A stretch of DNA of 64,000 nucleotides from Lactobacillus sp. 0.1XD8-4 (lineage in GTDB: Bacteria; Bacillota; Bacilli; Lactobacillales; Lactobacillaceae): NCBI RefSeq assembly GCF_009663775.1, contig NZ_RDBR01000003.1, positions 1 to 64,000 on the forward strand, read 5' to 3'. Both the position numbers and the translations under genes were made by a program. Within the stretch, counting starts at the first letter, position 1, and the number at the start of each line of letters is the position of its first letter. Shown in pieces: positions 41,878 through 50,261 of the stretch. The notes beneath the pieces are model-generated. The model made no database searches. It was not told the origin of the DNA and worked only from the letters and a program-made list of their open reading frames with translations.

Positions 41878-42332
41878 ATGGCAGAAAAAGAGGTTCTTAG
41901 TGAAATCCAGATAACACTTAATGTAATTGGTGGCAAGTGGAAACCCTTGATTCTCCATTACTTAGAAAAAATGGCACAAAAAGATATAGCGAAATCCTTC
42001 ACTACCTAGAGTTAGCCCCTAAGAAGACTTTAACTGCCCAATTACGCGAATTAGAACATGATGGAATTATTAAGCGAACTGTTATTCCTACAGTTCCAGT
42101 TCAAGTTGAATATTCCATTACTAATCATGGTCGTTCCCTCTTCCCATTGTTAGATGTAATGTGTGCTTGGGGATACCTTAATTCACAAGGTTATCAGGTA
42201 AAACATACTACTTGTACATATAACAAAGAAACTACAAAAATTAAACAAGCTCGGTTACATAAACTATACGAAATGTTTGCTGAAGACCATTTAGGTGATT
42301 GGCAAACAGACGACGAGGATACTTCAATGTAA
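41878..42332 (+). pseudogene. HxlR-family regulator, frameshifted
   Basis: The reading frame from ATG 41878 (MAEKEVLSEIQITLNVIGGKW...) runs to 41970 and then leaves the HxlR pattern, which resumes in another frame (NGTKRYSEILHYLELAPKKT) and continues to 42332. One A inserted in the six-A run at 41966-41971 would restore a single 151-residue winged-helix protein. HxlR regulators usually control adjacent oxidoreductases; here two aldo/keto reductases follow. Either a genuine loss, a slippage-prone phase switch, or a sequencing error in a homopolymer. Confidence 0.8.
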
Positions 42333-42429
42333 CCTGGGAAATAAAATGTGCCGTCTTGTCGGTAAGATCTAGTCTCGTTATCATTAAGACAATGATTAAC
42401 ATTGATTTTACTGAAGGGACGGTTTTTCT

Positions 42430-43383
42430 ATGAAACAAATTAATTTAGGCGCTACTTCGCTTCAAATTCCAGCAATGGCTCTAGGAATTATGCGAATGGA
42501 AGCAAAATCCCCCGCTGATGCGGCGAAGGCAATTGATGCTGCTTACGAAAACGGCATTAATTTTATCGATTCCGCAGATATTTACGGTCAAGGAAAGTCG
42601 GAAGAAGTTTTTAGCAAAGCATTGAAACTTTCGAGCACAAAACGTGAAGAGCTCTTTATCCAATCCAAAGCAGGTATTATTATTGATCCCGCACGCAGCC
42701 ACGGAAGTTTTGTTTTTGGAAGTCGGTACGAGTTTACCAAACAACATATCTTAGAAGCAGTTGATGGCATTCTTTCCCGAATGAAGACCGATTATCTTGA
42801 TAGTTTCCTCTTACACCGTCCTGATCCATTAATGGATTTAGAAGGGATCCGTGAAGCATTTGATATTTTACAAGCTAGTGGCAAAGTCCGCTTCTTTGGT
42901 GTTTCGAACTTTAACCCGCAACAATTTGCGATGGTTCAAAATATCGTTAGTCAACGATTGATGTTTAACCAATTACAGTTTGGTCTGATGCATACCGGAA
43001 TGATCGACTTCGGCATCCATACTAACATTAATGATAAAGATGGTACTAACCATGATGGTGAAATTCTTGAATATTGTCGCCAACACCATGTTACCATCCA
43101 AGCTTGGTCACCATTCCAGTATGGAAACTTTGAAGGAACCTTTATCGATAATCCTGATTATCCCGAGCTAAATGCCACTTTAGCCAAATTAGCTAATAAG
43201 TATAATGTCGGTAAAAATGCAATTGCAGCTGCTTGGATTCTTAAACACCCTGCTCAAATTCAGATGGTGATGGGAACAATGAACCCACAACACATTGCTG
43301 ATAGTGCAAAAGGTGCTGACATTCGGTTAACTAATCAAGAGTGGTATAATCTATACCTTGACGCTGGACATCAATTGCCCTAA
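42430..43383 (+). CDS. Aldo/keto reductase (YdhF type)
   Basis: A 317-residue AKR with catalytic Asp/Tyr in FIDSADIYGQGKSEE, Lys in LFIQSKAGI and His in SFLLHRPDPLMD, and the cofactor segment FFGVSNFNPQQF. NADPH-dependent carbonyl reduction is expected; substrate unknown. The next AKR begins 15 bp after its stop, so the two are cotranscribed, probably under the broken HxlR regulator upstream. Confidence 0.88.
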   Translation: MKQINLGATSLQIPAMALGIMRMEAKSPADAAKAIDAAYENGINFIDSADIYGQGKSEEVFSKALKLSSTKREELFIQSKAGIIIDPARSHGSFVFGSRYEFTKQHILEAVDGILSRMKTDYLDSFLLHRPDPLMDLEGIREAFDILQASGKVRFFGVSNFNPQQFAMVQNIVSQRLMFNQLQFGLMHTGMIDFGIHTNINDKDGTNHDGEILEYCRQHHVTIQAWSPFQYGNFEGTFIDNPDYPELNATLAKLANKYNVGKNAIAAAWILKHPAQIQMVMGTMNPQHIADSAKGADIRLTNQEWYNLYLDAGHQLP

Positions 43384-43398
43384 AAGGAGCAATCCCCT

Positions 43399-44391
43399 AT
43401 GTATCAAGCAAACGAAAATCGTTATCAAAAGATGATTTATAACCGTGTTGGCAACAGTGGCCTTAAATTATCAGCACTTGGATTAGGATTTTGGCATAAT
43501 TTTGGTAGTGTGGATCCTTTTGAAAATCAAAAGGCAATCGTTCACCAAGCTTTTGATTTAGGAATTACCTACTTTGACCTAGCAAATAACTATGGTCCTA
43601 TTCCCGGCAGTGCCGAAGAAAACTTTGGTCGGATTATGGCGACCGACATGAAACCTTATCGAGATGAAATGATCATTACTAGTAAAGCCGGTTATGAGAT
43701 GTGGGATGGTCCTTATGGAAATTGGGGCTCGCGGAAGAGCATTATCGCTAGCGCAAATCAAAGTTTACAACGATTAAATCTTGATTACGTTGACATCTTC
43801 TACTCACACCGACCAGATCCAGCAACTCCAATTGAAGAAACTGCTGAAGCACTTGATCAACTCGTTCGTGAAGGCAAGGCGCTTTACATTGGAATTTCAA
43901 ATTATAATGGTAAACAAACCGCGGCAATTACAAAAGTATTTAAAGAACTTCGGACACCATTTATTATTCACCAACCCCGCTACAATATGTTCGACCGTCA
44001 TATTGAAAATGACCTTCTTCCAGTACTAAAACAAGAGGGCAAAGCAGCAGTTTGTTTCAGCCCATTGGCACAGGGACTATTAACTGACCGTTATTTAAAC
44101 GGAATTCCAGCTGACTCAAGAGCTGCAAAATCTACTAGTCCATTTCTTCATAAGGACCAGGTTGAGAAGACGCTAGCAACGGTTAAAAAGTTAAATAAGG
44201 TTGCAGCAGATCGTCATCAAACCCTTGCAGAGATGGCAGTCTCATGGATTTTACGTAAACCTGAAATTGCCTGTGTCCTAGTTGGTGCTAGTCGTCCTTC
44301 ACAGCTTGTTGATGATGTTAAGGCATTGAATAACCTTAAATTCTCAGCTGATGAATTAGCAGAGATTGACCGTATTTTGGCTCAAAACTAA
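43399..44391 (+). CDS. Aldo/keto reductase (YghZ/GpR type)
   Basis: A 330-residue AKR of the AKR14/YghZ group, which reduces L-glyceraldehyde 3-phosphate and methylglyoxal. Catalytic residues sit in YFDLANNYGPIPGSAEENFG, IITSKAGYEMWDGPYGNWGSRK and DIFYSHRPDPATPIEET. Ribosome site AAAGGAGC. Second gene of the AKR pair. Confidence 0.9.
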   Translation: MYQANENRYQKMIYNRVGNSGLKLSALGLGFWHNFGSVDPFENQKAIVHQAFDLGITYFDLANNYGPIPGSAEENFGRIMATDMKPYRDEMIITSKAGYEMWDGPYGNWGSRKSIIASANQSLQRLNLDYVDIFYSHRPDPATPIEETAEALDQLVREGKALYIGISNYNGKQTAAITKVFKELRTPFIIHQPRYNMFDRHIENDLLPVLKQEGKAAVCFSPLAQGLLTDRYLNGIPADSRAAKSTSPFLHKDQVEKTLATVKKLNKVAADRHQTLAEMAVSWILRKPEIACVLVGASRPSQLVDDVKALNNLKFSADELAEIDRILAQN

Positions 44392-44400
44392 CCAATCTTA

Positions 44401-44427
44401 GTCCTAGAGAAAATCTAGGGCTTTTTG
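44401..44427 (+). terminator. Terminator of the aldo/keto reductase pair
   Basis: GTCCTAGA (44401-44408) pairs with TCTAGGGC (44414-44421), followed by TTTTTG. Confidence 0.85.
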
Positions 44428-44512
44428 TTTACTATAAATGTACAATTAATTAAAAAGCACTTGCTAAATTCTAAAGAAGTTGATACCTATTGTTTATATT
44501 GTTAAAGAATAT

Positions 44513-44585
44513 GGACAGTTGGCTCAGCTGGCAGAACAACGGACTCTTAATCCGTGGGTCTAGGGTTCGATCCCCTGACTGCCCA
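44513..44585 (+). pseudogene. tRNA-Lys(CTT), copy 2, probably decayed
   Basis: It matches copies 1 and 3 except at four places: acceptor G3 to A (A-C mismatch with ACTGCCC), T8-T9 region TA to TG, D stem GAGC to GAAC (breaking one pair with GCTC), and a T-stem C to T giving a G-T pair. Anticodon stem and loop are intact. The two mismatched stems suggest a non-functional copy, but weak activity cannot be excluded. Confidence 0.75.
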
Positions 44586-44656
44586 TCAGAGGTTTACAGT
44601 GAGATTTTTTCTCGGTCGCTTTTTTGTATGTGTTGGAAAACTTAATTCTATTCAAA

Positions 44657-44696
44657 AAACGACCAAGATCGGCTAAAAAGCTGATTTTGGTCGTTT
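44657..44696 (-). terminator. Terminator of the ABC exporter gene
   Basis: AAACGACCAA (44657-44666) pairs with TTGGTCGTTT (44687-44696), with a further inner ATC/GAT, GC/GC stem; four bases after the exporter stop. Confidence 0.85.
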
Positions 44697-44700
44697 ATCT

Positions 44701-46422
44701 TTATTTAAATTGATCATGAACATACTGAGCATAAAGCGGTGTGGTTTGAAGCAATTCTTGGTGCGTCCCTGCGCCTGAGATCGTTCCGTTTTCAATAAAG
44801 TAAATCTTGTCGGCATCAACAATGGTACTCAAACGGTGAGCAATTACCAGTGTTGTCCGTCCTTGCATTAAGTCACCTAATGCTTTTTGAACCATCGCTT
44901 CTGATTCAGCATCTAAACTGGCGGTCGCCTCATCAAGCATCAAGATTTTAGGATCACGAAGAAAGGCTCGGGCAATGGCAATTCGTTGACGTTGCCCACC
45001 AGATAGTTTGATTCCACGTTCACCAATTTCGGTTTCTAATTTGTCCGCCATTTTATTGACGAAAACATCCGCATATGCCATCTTTAGGGCTCTCCATAAC
45101 TCTTTATCATCAACAGTTCGGTGTAACCCATATGTCAAATTATCCCGAATTGTTCCTGGCATTACAGCTGCATCTTGACTTACCAGCCCGATTTGTTCAC
45201 GCCATTTTGCCAAGTCTAATTTTTCGATATTTTCATCACCGATAAGAATCTTTCCTGCGGTTGGTTGATAGAATCGTTCAATTAATGAAAAAATTGTCGA
45301 TTTTCCGCCACCCGATGGTCCTGCAAAGGCTACGACCGCATTCGGCTTAGTCGTAAAATTAATATCCTTTAAGATTGGCTTCCCTGCTTCATAAGCAAAG
45401 TCAACATGCTCAAACTTCAATGGCTCAGTTTCAATGTCTTTTTCAAGCTTATCTTCGTCAAATTCTTCTGGTTCAGATAACATCTGCTGAATCCGCTCAG
45501 TTGCACCACTAGTCTTAGCCATATTGGTAAAGAGTTGACTAATTACAATAACTGGTCCAAAAATCTGGAAGAGGTACATTAAGAATGAAACTAACGCCCC
45601 CATCGTTATTTGCCCATTCATTACGCGAATTGCACCATAGCCAAGAACAATTAAGAACATTAGCATCATTAACATATTTGTAATTGGTTGGGTCACCGAG
45701 TTAATCAATGCTTCTTTAGTTCCAATTCCATATAGGTTATCAATTCGCTGGCTTCCTTTAGCGAGTTCATGTTCTTCGCCATTTGAAGATTTCACTAAAC
45801 GAACTTCACCTAATACATCAGTCGAATCACTAGCGAATTTAGCTAATTCATCTTGACGTACGCGGCCGATTTTCCGTGATAGGTTCATCACCGGCATCAT
45901 TACTAACATTATTAGCGGCACAGCAATAAACATTAACAGAGTCATCCGCCAATCCATCGCCATCATGATTACTAACGCACCAACAAATTGTAAAATTGAT
46001 GTCATTGCATTAGGGAAGGTTGATGCAAGTAATTCCTTCACTTGGGAAGTATCATTTACTAGGCGTGAACTAATTTCCCCTGTTTTGACATTATCAAAAT
46101 ATTTAACAGGCATTTTAAGTAATTTCTGCCATAATTTTTTACGAAGTTTAGCAACAACATTCTCACCAAAAATCCCAAGCAGGACTCCTGAAAATGCACT
46201 GGTAATTAATCCAGCAATAAAAATGATGACTGTTAAAACAGCTAATGTCAGACTAATGTGACGAAAATCATTAATTAGTTTCTGGGCTAATTGGGGTACG
46301 AATAAATTAGCTCCTGTTGAAACAAACCCTAAAAGGATACCCACAATAAGCTTTGTATATTGTGGATGCAGTTGGTTAATTAGGCTAAAGAATTCACGAA
46401 AATTAAATTTGTTTCTTCTCAA
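44701..46422 (-). CDS. ABC multidrug-type half exporter
   Basis: A 573-residue half transporter of the BmrA/LmrA-type: six membrane segments (about 20-310) and an ATPase with GPSGGGKST, LSGGQRQRIAIARAF, ILMLDEATASLD and IAHRLST. No peptidase domain. It lies 86 bp after a MarR-type regulator; operator-like palindromes in its promoter suggest repression by that protein and induction by a toxic substrate. Confidence 0.92.
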   Translation of the reverse strand: MRRNKFNFREFFSLINQLHPQYTKLIVGILLGFVSTGANLFVPQLAQKLINDFRHISLTLAVLTVIIFIAGLITSAFSGVLLGIFGENVVAKLRKKLWQKLLKMPVKYFDNVKTGEISSRLVNDTSQVKELLASTFPNAMTSILQFVGALVIMMAMDWRMTLLMFIAVPLIMLVMMPVMNLSRKIGRVRQDELAKFASDSTDVLGEVRLVKSSNGEEHELAKGSQRIDNLYGIGTKEALINSVTQPITNMLMMLMFLIVLGYGAIRVMNGQITMGALVSFLMYLFQIFGPVIVISQLFTNMAKTSGATERIQQMLSEPEEFDEDKLEKDIETEPLKFEHVDFAYEAGKPILKDINFTTKPNAVVAFAGPSGGGKSTIFSLIERFYQPTAGKILIGDENIEKLDLAKWREQIGLVSQDAAVMPGTIRDNLTYGLHRTVDDKELWRALKMAYADVFVNKMADKLETEIGERGIKLSGGQRQRIAIARAFLRDPKILMLDEATASLDAESEAMVQKALGDLMQGRTTLVIAHRLSTIVDADKIYFIENGTISGAGTHQELLQTTPLYAQYVHDQFK

Positions 46423-46441
46423 ATCATAAGCCTCCTAACAA

Positions 46442-46499
46442 TTAAATATCTAACTATTTTGACGATTTATATTAAAACATTTAGATATCTAACTGTCAA
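46442..46499 (-). promoter_or_regulatory. Promoter with MarR-type palindromes before the ABC exporter
   Basis: TTAGATATCTAA, a perfect palindrome (46481-46492), lies next to a minus-strand TTGACA (46499-46494), inside the spacer. A related TTAAATATCTAA is at 46442-46453 near the start codon. The same motif occurs before the MarR gene. Confidence 0.7.
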
Positions 46500-46508
46500 G
46501 AGTCTAAC

Positions 46509-46943
46509 TTATTTTTGTAAATTTTTATTGAGAGTTGTCATGCTAGAAATTACTAAATCGATACTTTCCTCATCGAGTTGTGCAACAATTTTTTGACAGG
46601 CTCGATCAAAGACTTCCTTAATCTGGCTAGCTTTTTCAATTCCTTCTTTAGTTAGAAAAATTCGTTTGATCCGTGCTGATTCATTATCATTTTTTCGGAT
46701 AATATAACCGTCACGTTCAAGATTCTTGAGCATACTTGTAATACTTGCATTCCGAATATGGAAATAATCCCCCAATTCTCGTTGAATGAGTCCTGGATGA
46801 TCTTTTATATATAACAATGTCCTTGCCTGTTGCGGTGTTAGTGATAATTGTGGCGTAATGGTTGTAAAAAAGTGATGCATATTAACCATGTATGTTCGCA
46901 ATAACCGATTCATATGTTCAAATTTATCTTTTTTCGAGACCAT
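46509..46943 (-). CDS. MarR-family transcriptional regulator
   Basis: A 144-residue winged-helix regulator. The recognition region is GDYFHIRNASITSMLKNLERDGYI followed by wing residues IKRIFLTKEGIEKA. The neighbour is an ABC multidrug exporter on the same strand, and TTAG(A)NNNCTAA palindromes are present before both genes, giving a coherent autorepressed module. Confidence 0.9.
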   Translation of the reverse strand: MVSKKDKFEHMNRLLRTYMVNMHHFFTTITPQLSLTPQQARTLLYIKDHPGLIQRELGDYFHIRNASITSMLKNLERDGYIIRKNDNESARIKRIFLTKEGIEKASQIKEVFDRACQKIVAQLDEESIDLVISSMTTLNKNLQK

Positions 46944-46988
46944 AAAATTACTCCTAAATTAATTGTCGTTTATTAAAAAATATAACAG

Positions 46989-47000
46989 TTAGATGCCTAA
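46989..47000 (-). promoter_or_regulatory. MarR-type palindrome before its own gene
   Basis: TTAGATGCCTAA, one change from the exporter palindrome, overlaps a TATATT-like -10 on the minus strand. Confidence 0.6.
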
Positions 47001-47094
47001 GTAAATATTAATTTGCAAATTAAAAAATAAATTTTAAAAAGCACTTGCGAAATCCTAGTTAAGTTGATATTATTATTTATGTTGTCAAAGACAT

Positions 47095-47167
47095 GGGCAG
47101 TTAGCTCAGCTGGCAGAGCAACGGACTCTTAATCCGTGGGTCCAGGGTTCGATCCCCTGACTGCCCA
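47095..47167 (+). tRNA. tRNA-Lys(CTT), copy 3
   Basis: Identical to copy 1 over all 73 positions. The 60 bp upstream (AAAGCACTTGC..AAAT.CTA...AAGTTGATA) match those upstream of copy 2, so the duplicated unit includes the promoter. Confidence 0.95.
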
Positions 47168-47171
47168 TTCT

Positions 47172-47204
47172 AAAAAGACCACTGATGAATCAGTGGTCTT
47201 TTTT
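47172..47204. terminator. Bidirectional terminator between tRNA copy 3 and fic
   Basis: AAAAAGACCACTGA / TCAGTGGTCTTTTT perfect stem with A-run before and T-run after. Confidence 0.9.
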
Positions 47205-47206
47205 TG

Positions 47207-48502
47207 TTATAAAATTTTAATTATGTGCTGCTTAGGTCGTTTAGAGACAATTTCAATTGCTCCAAGTTCTTCTAATTCTTTAATTGCTAGTCGAGCCTTT
47301 GTCATTGGATAACGACGATCACTCTTCTTCAAAATTTCAACAATGTCATTATCTTTGATTCCTAAATCTAACTGATTGGTGAACAGCTTTGATTGGGCTA
47401 AGAGATAAAGGATATCACAATATAATTTATCAGAGAGCGATATCTGTTGATGTTCATTAACCCACTGATGAATAGTTTTATTAGCCTCATCAAGTTTTTC
47501 ACGAGATTGACTCAAAATATTAATAACTTTTTCCTGCTGGCTAACTAGGATCATTAACATTTTTTGGATAAAGAATGTTAAGTCAGCTCTATTTTCTGCG
47601 TTATCAGCATCTTTGAACACTTTATAGTATTGCTGAACATTGTTATGGATTGCGGTCGCAACTGAAAAACCAGTGAAACGGTCAAATTTGTTGGCAATAT
47701 AAGAAGATAAAAGATACCGTCCCATTCGACCATTGCCATCAAGAAACGGGTGAGTATTTTCAAAGAAAAAGTGAGTGACAAGTGCTTTATATATTGACGG
47801 CGTCTCATCATTGTTCATATATTCAATTAAAGCTGTGAGGGCTGTCTTAATTGCGACTTCTGTGATTGGTGGTCGATGAACTATTTTTATGCCATCTCCA
47901 ATGGAAAGAACTTCGCTATTAGGAAGCTTATCACGAAATACTTTCCCATTCGGCAATCGGTCATCATTAATTTCTCCTTTTAACAGTGAATCATAGATTC
48001 GTCTAAAGTCTTGAAGCAGGTAAATTTCAACTTTTTTTCCAGATTGCGTACGTTGATACATTTTTATGGTTGATCCAAGTCTTTTCTTTGATATATGATC
48101 ATTACCGTTTATTTGTTGGTTATTTTCCTGAATAACAGTACTAATTTCAACGCGACTTGTTTTTACACCTTCAATATCATTAGTGTAGAAAATTTCAGAG
48201 AGTAACAATGAGTTCAGAAATTGATTAATTGCAACTTGAGGAAGAGTAATAGAAATAGTCTCAATTATATTAGAATTCCGTCTGAGCTGATCAGCTAAAT
48301 TTTGAATTTCCGGTAGAGGAAGATAGAAAATTGGATAATTGCTTGTCTGTGTACCATCACGATAGTTGAGAAGAGGAAAAAGCATTGTTTTCTGGCTTGT
48401 ATAGCCATTTAGCCTACTTTGGTATTCACTTTCAATCGCTGCTGGATCATTTGTCTTATCTTTAATAAAATACTTATATTTAGATAATGGTAGGTATTTC
48501 AT
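47207..48502 (-). CDS. Fic-domain AMP-transferase
   Basis: A 431-residue Fic protein. The catalytic motif HPFLDGNGRMGR (HPFx(D/E)GNGRxxR) is complete, so it should transfer AMP to a protein hydroxyl. An inhibitory helix motif TNDIEG ((S/T)xxxE(G/N)) lies N-terminal to the Fic core, making it a class II, self-inhibited Fic. The C-terminus reads as a winged helix (YPMTKARLAIKELEELGAIEI). No separate antitoxin is needed or seen. Target unknown. Adjacent to tRNA copy 3, a likely accessory insertion. Confidence 0.9.
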   Translation of the reverse strand: MKYLPLSKYKYFIKDKTNDPAAIESEYQSRLNGYTSQKTMLFPLLNYRDGTQTSNYPIFYLPLPEIQNLADQLRRNSNIIETISITLPQVAINQFLNSLLLSEIFYTNDIEGVKTSRVEISTVIQENNQQINGNDHISKKRLGSTIKMYQRTQSGKKVEIYLLQDFRRIYDSLLKGEINDDRLPNGKVFRDKLPNSEVLSIGDGIKIVHRPPITEVAIKTALTALIEYMNNDETPSIYKALVTHFFFENTHPFLDGNGRMGRYLLSSYIANKFDRFTGFSVATAIHNNVQQYYKVFKDADNAENRADLTFFIQKMLMILVSQQEKVINILSQSREKLDEANKTIHQWVNEHQQISLSDKLYCDILYLLAQSKLFTNQLDLGIKDNDIVEILKKSDRRYPMTKARLAIKELEELGAIEIVSKRPKQHIIKIL

Positions 48503-48861
48503 TATTCATACTCCTTTCTTAAAGCTAAAAATCGCTTTTTTAGGATAATTATACTTAAATGTTATCATAATAACCCGCGAAAATCGATTTTTGCGGGTTA
48601 TTATTATTCTAAGTATATATGTAAATACCAAAAACTACTTTTTTAGTCTTTTAGAAGTTAAAGTATATCTTCAAAAATTGTTTTTTCTACTATTATTTTT
48701 TTACCAATGTATTTTTAACCCACGGGGCTGTGACATAAGTCTCCTATATAGTTGAAAGTGCTATAGCGCAGTACACAAAGGGACTCTAGCGTTCGGAAAA
48801 TCCGAACACTAGAGTCCTCTTTGTGCTTGCGGGGGTTCGAAAACGAACTAGCAAGCTAGTT
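48503..48861. other. Intergenic region with an inverted repeat and a repeat element
   Basis: The region upstream of fic contains a near-perfect 34-bp palindrome (48569-48602, AATAACCCGC... mirrored) and then repeat copy 2. No coding frame is supported. Confidence 0.6.
48727..48818. repeat. Dispersed intergenic repeat, copy 2
   Basis: Nearly identical to copy 1 over about 90 bp (CTGTGACATAAGTC, CTATATAGTTGAAA, GCGCAGTACACAAAGG, then the GGACTCTAGCGTTCGGA hairpin). It lies downstream of the PPK2 gene and can end it. Confidence 0.87.
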
Positions 48862-49749
48862 CTATCTCACTCCCTTATCTTCATTCATTAACTCTTTTCG
48901 AGCTTGTTTAAGGCTAAGCTGTTGTTCTGGTGATACTTCTGGATATGCTAATGGCAAACTATTAATCTTTTTTGTCAAAATATCCGAAACGATTAACCTT
49001 GAGTACCATTTATCATCTGCTGGAATAACATACCATGGATTTTTCTCTGTGGCCGTGGCATTAATAGCCTTTTCATAAGCTTTTTGATAATCATCCCAAT
49101 ATTGACGTTCACGAATATCAGCCGCTGAAAATTTCCAGTTTTTTTCAGGTATATCGATCCGTGCTAGGAATCGCTTCTTTTGCTCTTCTTTTGAAACATG
49201 CAGGAAGAATTTTACAATTAAGTAGCCGTTCCGAGTTAAATAGCTTTCATATTGACGAATATCTTCATAACGGCTATCGAAGAACCGATTATTAACGTCC
49301 TTCAATGATTCAATCCCTGGCAAATCAGCCTGCACAATCAATTCAGGGTGAACGCGAGAAATTAAAACATCCTCATAGTAGGAACGGTTAAAGACTCCGA
49401 TATCCCCCCGCATTGGCAATTCACGGTTTATCCGCCAAAGGTAATCATGTCGAAGTTCACGGCCAGTTGGTTGTTTAAAATTAGCGACTTTAAAACCAAC
49501 CGGGTTAACCCCAGCAAAAATATGCGAAATCATACTGTCTTTCCCTGCTGCATCCATCGCTTGGAAGACAACTAAAACGCCATAGTGTCGCCGTGCATAC
49601 ATCATCTTTTGAGCATTCTTTATTGATTTAACATTCTTCTTAATTTTCTTTTTAATCTTCTTTAATTCATCAGCGGAATCTTTAACTTTCGTTGGTGCTT
49701 TTTTTATATCAAAATCTTTTCCAGTATAACAATATTGATCAGTCTTCAT
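48862..49749 (-). CDS. Polyphosphate kinase 2 family protein
   Basis: A 295-residue PPK2 (PF03976). Walker A-like FQAMDAAGKDSMISHIFAG (about 63-81), the GVFNRSYYEDVL block with catalytic Asp/Arg, lid RFLARIDIPEKNWKFS, and DDKWYSRLI. Such enzymes move phosphate between polyphosphate and NDP/NMP. The class cannot be fixed by eye. Monocistronic. Confidence 0.9.
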   Translation of the reverse strand: MKTDQYCYTGKDFDIKKAPTKVKDSADELKKIKKKIKKNVKSIKNAQKMMYARRHYGVLVVFQAMDAAGKDSMISHIFAGVNPVGFKVANFKQPTGRELRHDYLWRINRELPMRGDIGVFNRSYYEDVLISRVHPELIVQADLPGIESLKDVNNRFFDSRYEDIRQYESYLTRNGYLIVKFFLHVSKEEQKKRFLARIDIPEKNWKFSAADIRERQYWDDYQKAYEKAINATATEKNPWYVIPADDKWYSRLIVSDILTKKINSLPLAYPEVSPEQQLSLKQARKELMNEDKGVR

Positions 49750-49869
49750 TAATCTTCACCTCATTGCTTTTAAACGATTTTCATTTACCATCATAGCAAA
49801 TGCTCTGTAATTTGGTTAACAAAAGGATAATAAACGGCTTCCAATATAATTAAAAATGTATACAAAAAA

Positions 49870-49903
49870 GCTCTAGTATTCGGAAAATCCGAACGCTAGA
49901 GCC
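49870..49903. repeat. Hairpin-only copy of the dispersed repeat
   Basis: GCTCTAGTATTCGGA / TCCGAACGCTAGAGC: the same hairpin as copies 1 and 2 without their left half, and with compensating changes; probably a terminator for the 103-residue gene. Confidence 0.75.
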
Positions 49904-49937
49904 CTCTTTACGCTTGCGGAGCGTGCATGACACTTCC

Positions 49938-50249
49938 TTACCTAATAAGATCATTTTCAGTTGGTTGGTATTTTCTATGTTTTAGCTTACCGATTTTATG
50001 CTCCCGACCATCATTAACGATAAATTCATCAATTGCCCCGCAGTGCTCACAGACAGTAATAATTTGATATCGTTGCGAATCATCATTATTAGTGTCCATC
50101 CAATTCCGTTCAGCAATGATTAATGGTTCTTCTTGACAACGATAGCATGAAATTGCTAATTTGCATTCTTCCCGAAACGGATCACCAGTTTTGCCGACCA
50201 TTCCGTAACGATCTTCTCCATAAACGTTGTCAAAATTATTATAAAACAT
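49938..50249 (-). CDS. Hypothetical protein with CxxC pairs
   Basis: A 103-residue protein with two cysteine pairs, SCYRC and CEHC, about 30 residues apart, consistent with a small zinc ribbon. The rest is acidic and aromatic. It starts 12 bp after the MFS gene on the same strand and likely shares its transcript. No family recognised. Confidence 0.65.
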   Translation of the reverse strand: MFYNNFDNVYGEDRYGMVGKTGDPFREECKLAISCYRCQEEPLIIAERNWMDTNNDDSQRYQIITVCEHCGAIDEFIVNDGREHKIGKLKHRKYQPTENDLIR

Positions 50250-50261
50250 ATTCTCACTTCT

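Noticed and set aside
41748-41936. Minus-strand frame through tRNA-Lys copy 1
   Set aside because: A frame crossing a tRNA and its terminator; a common artefact.
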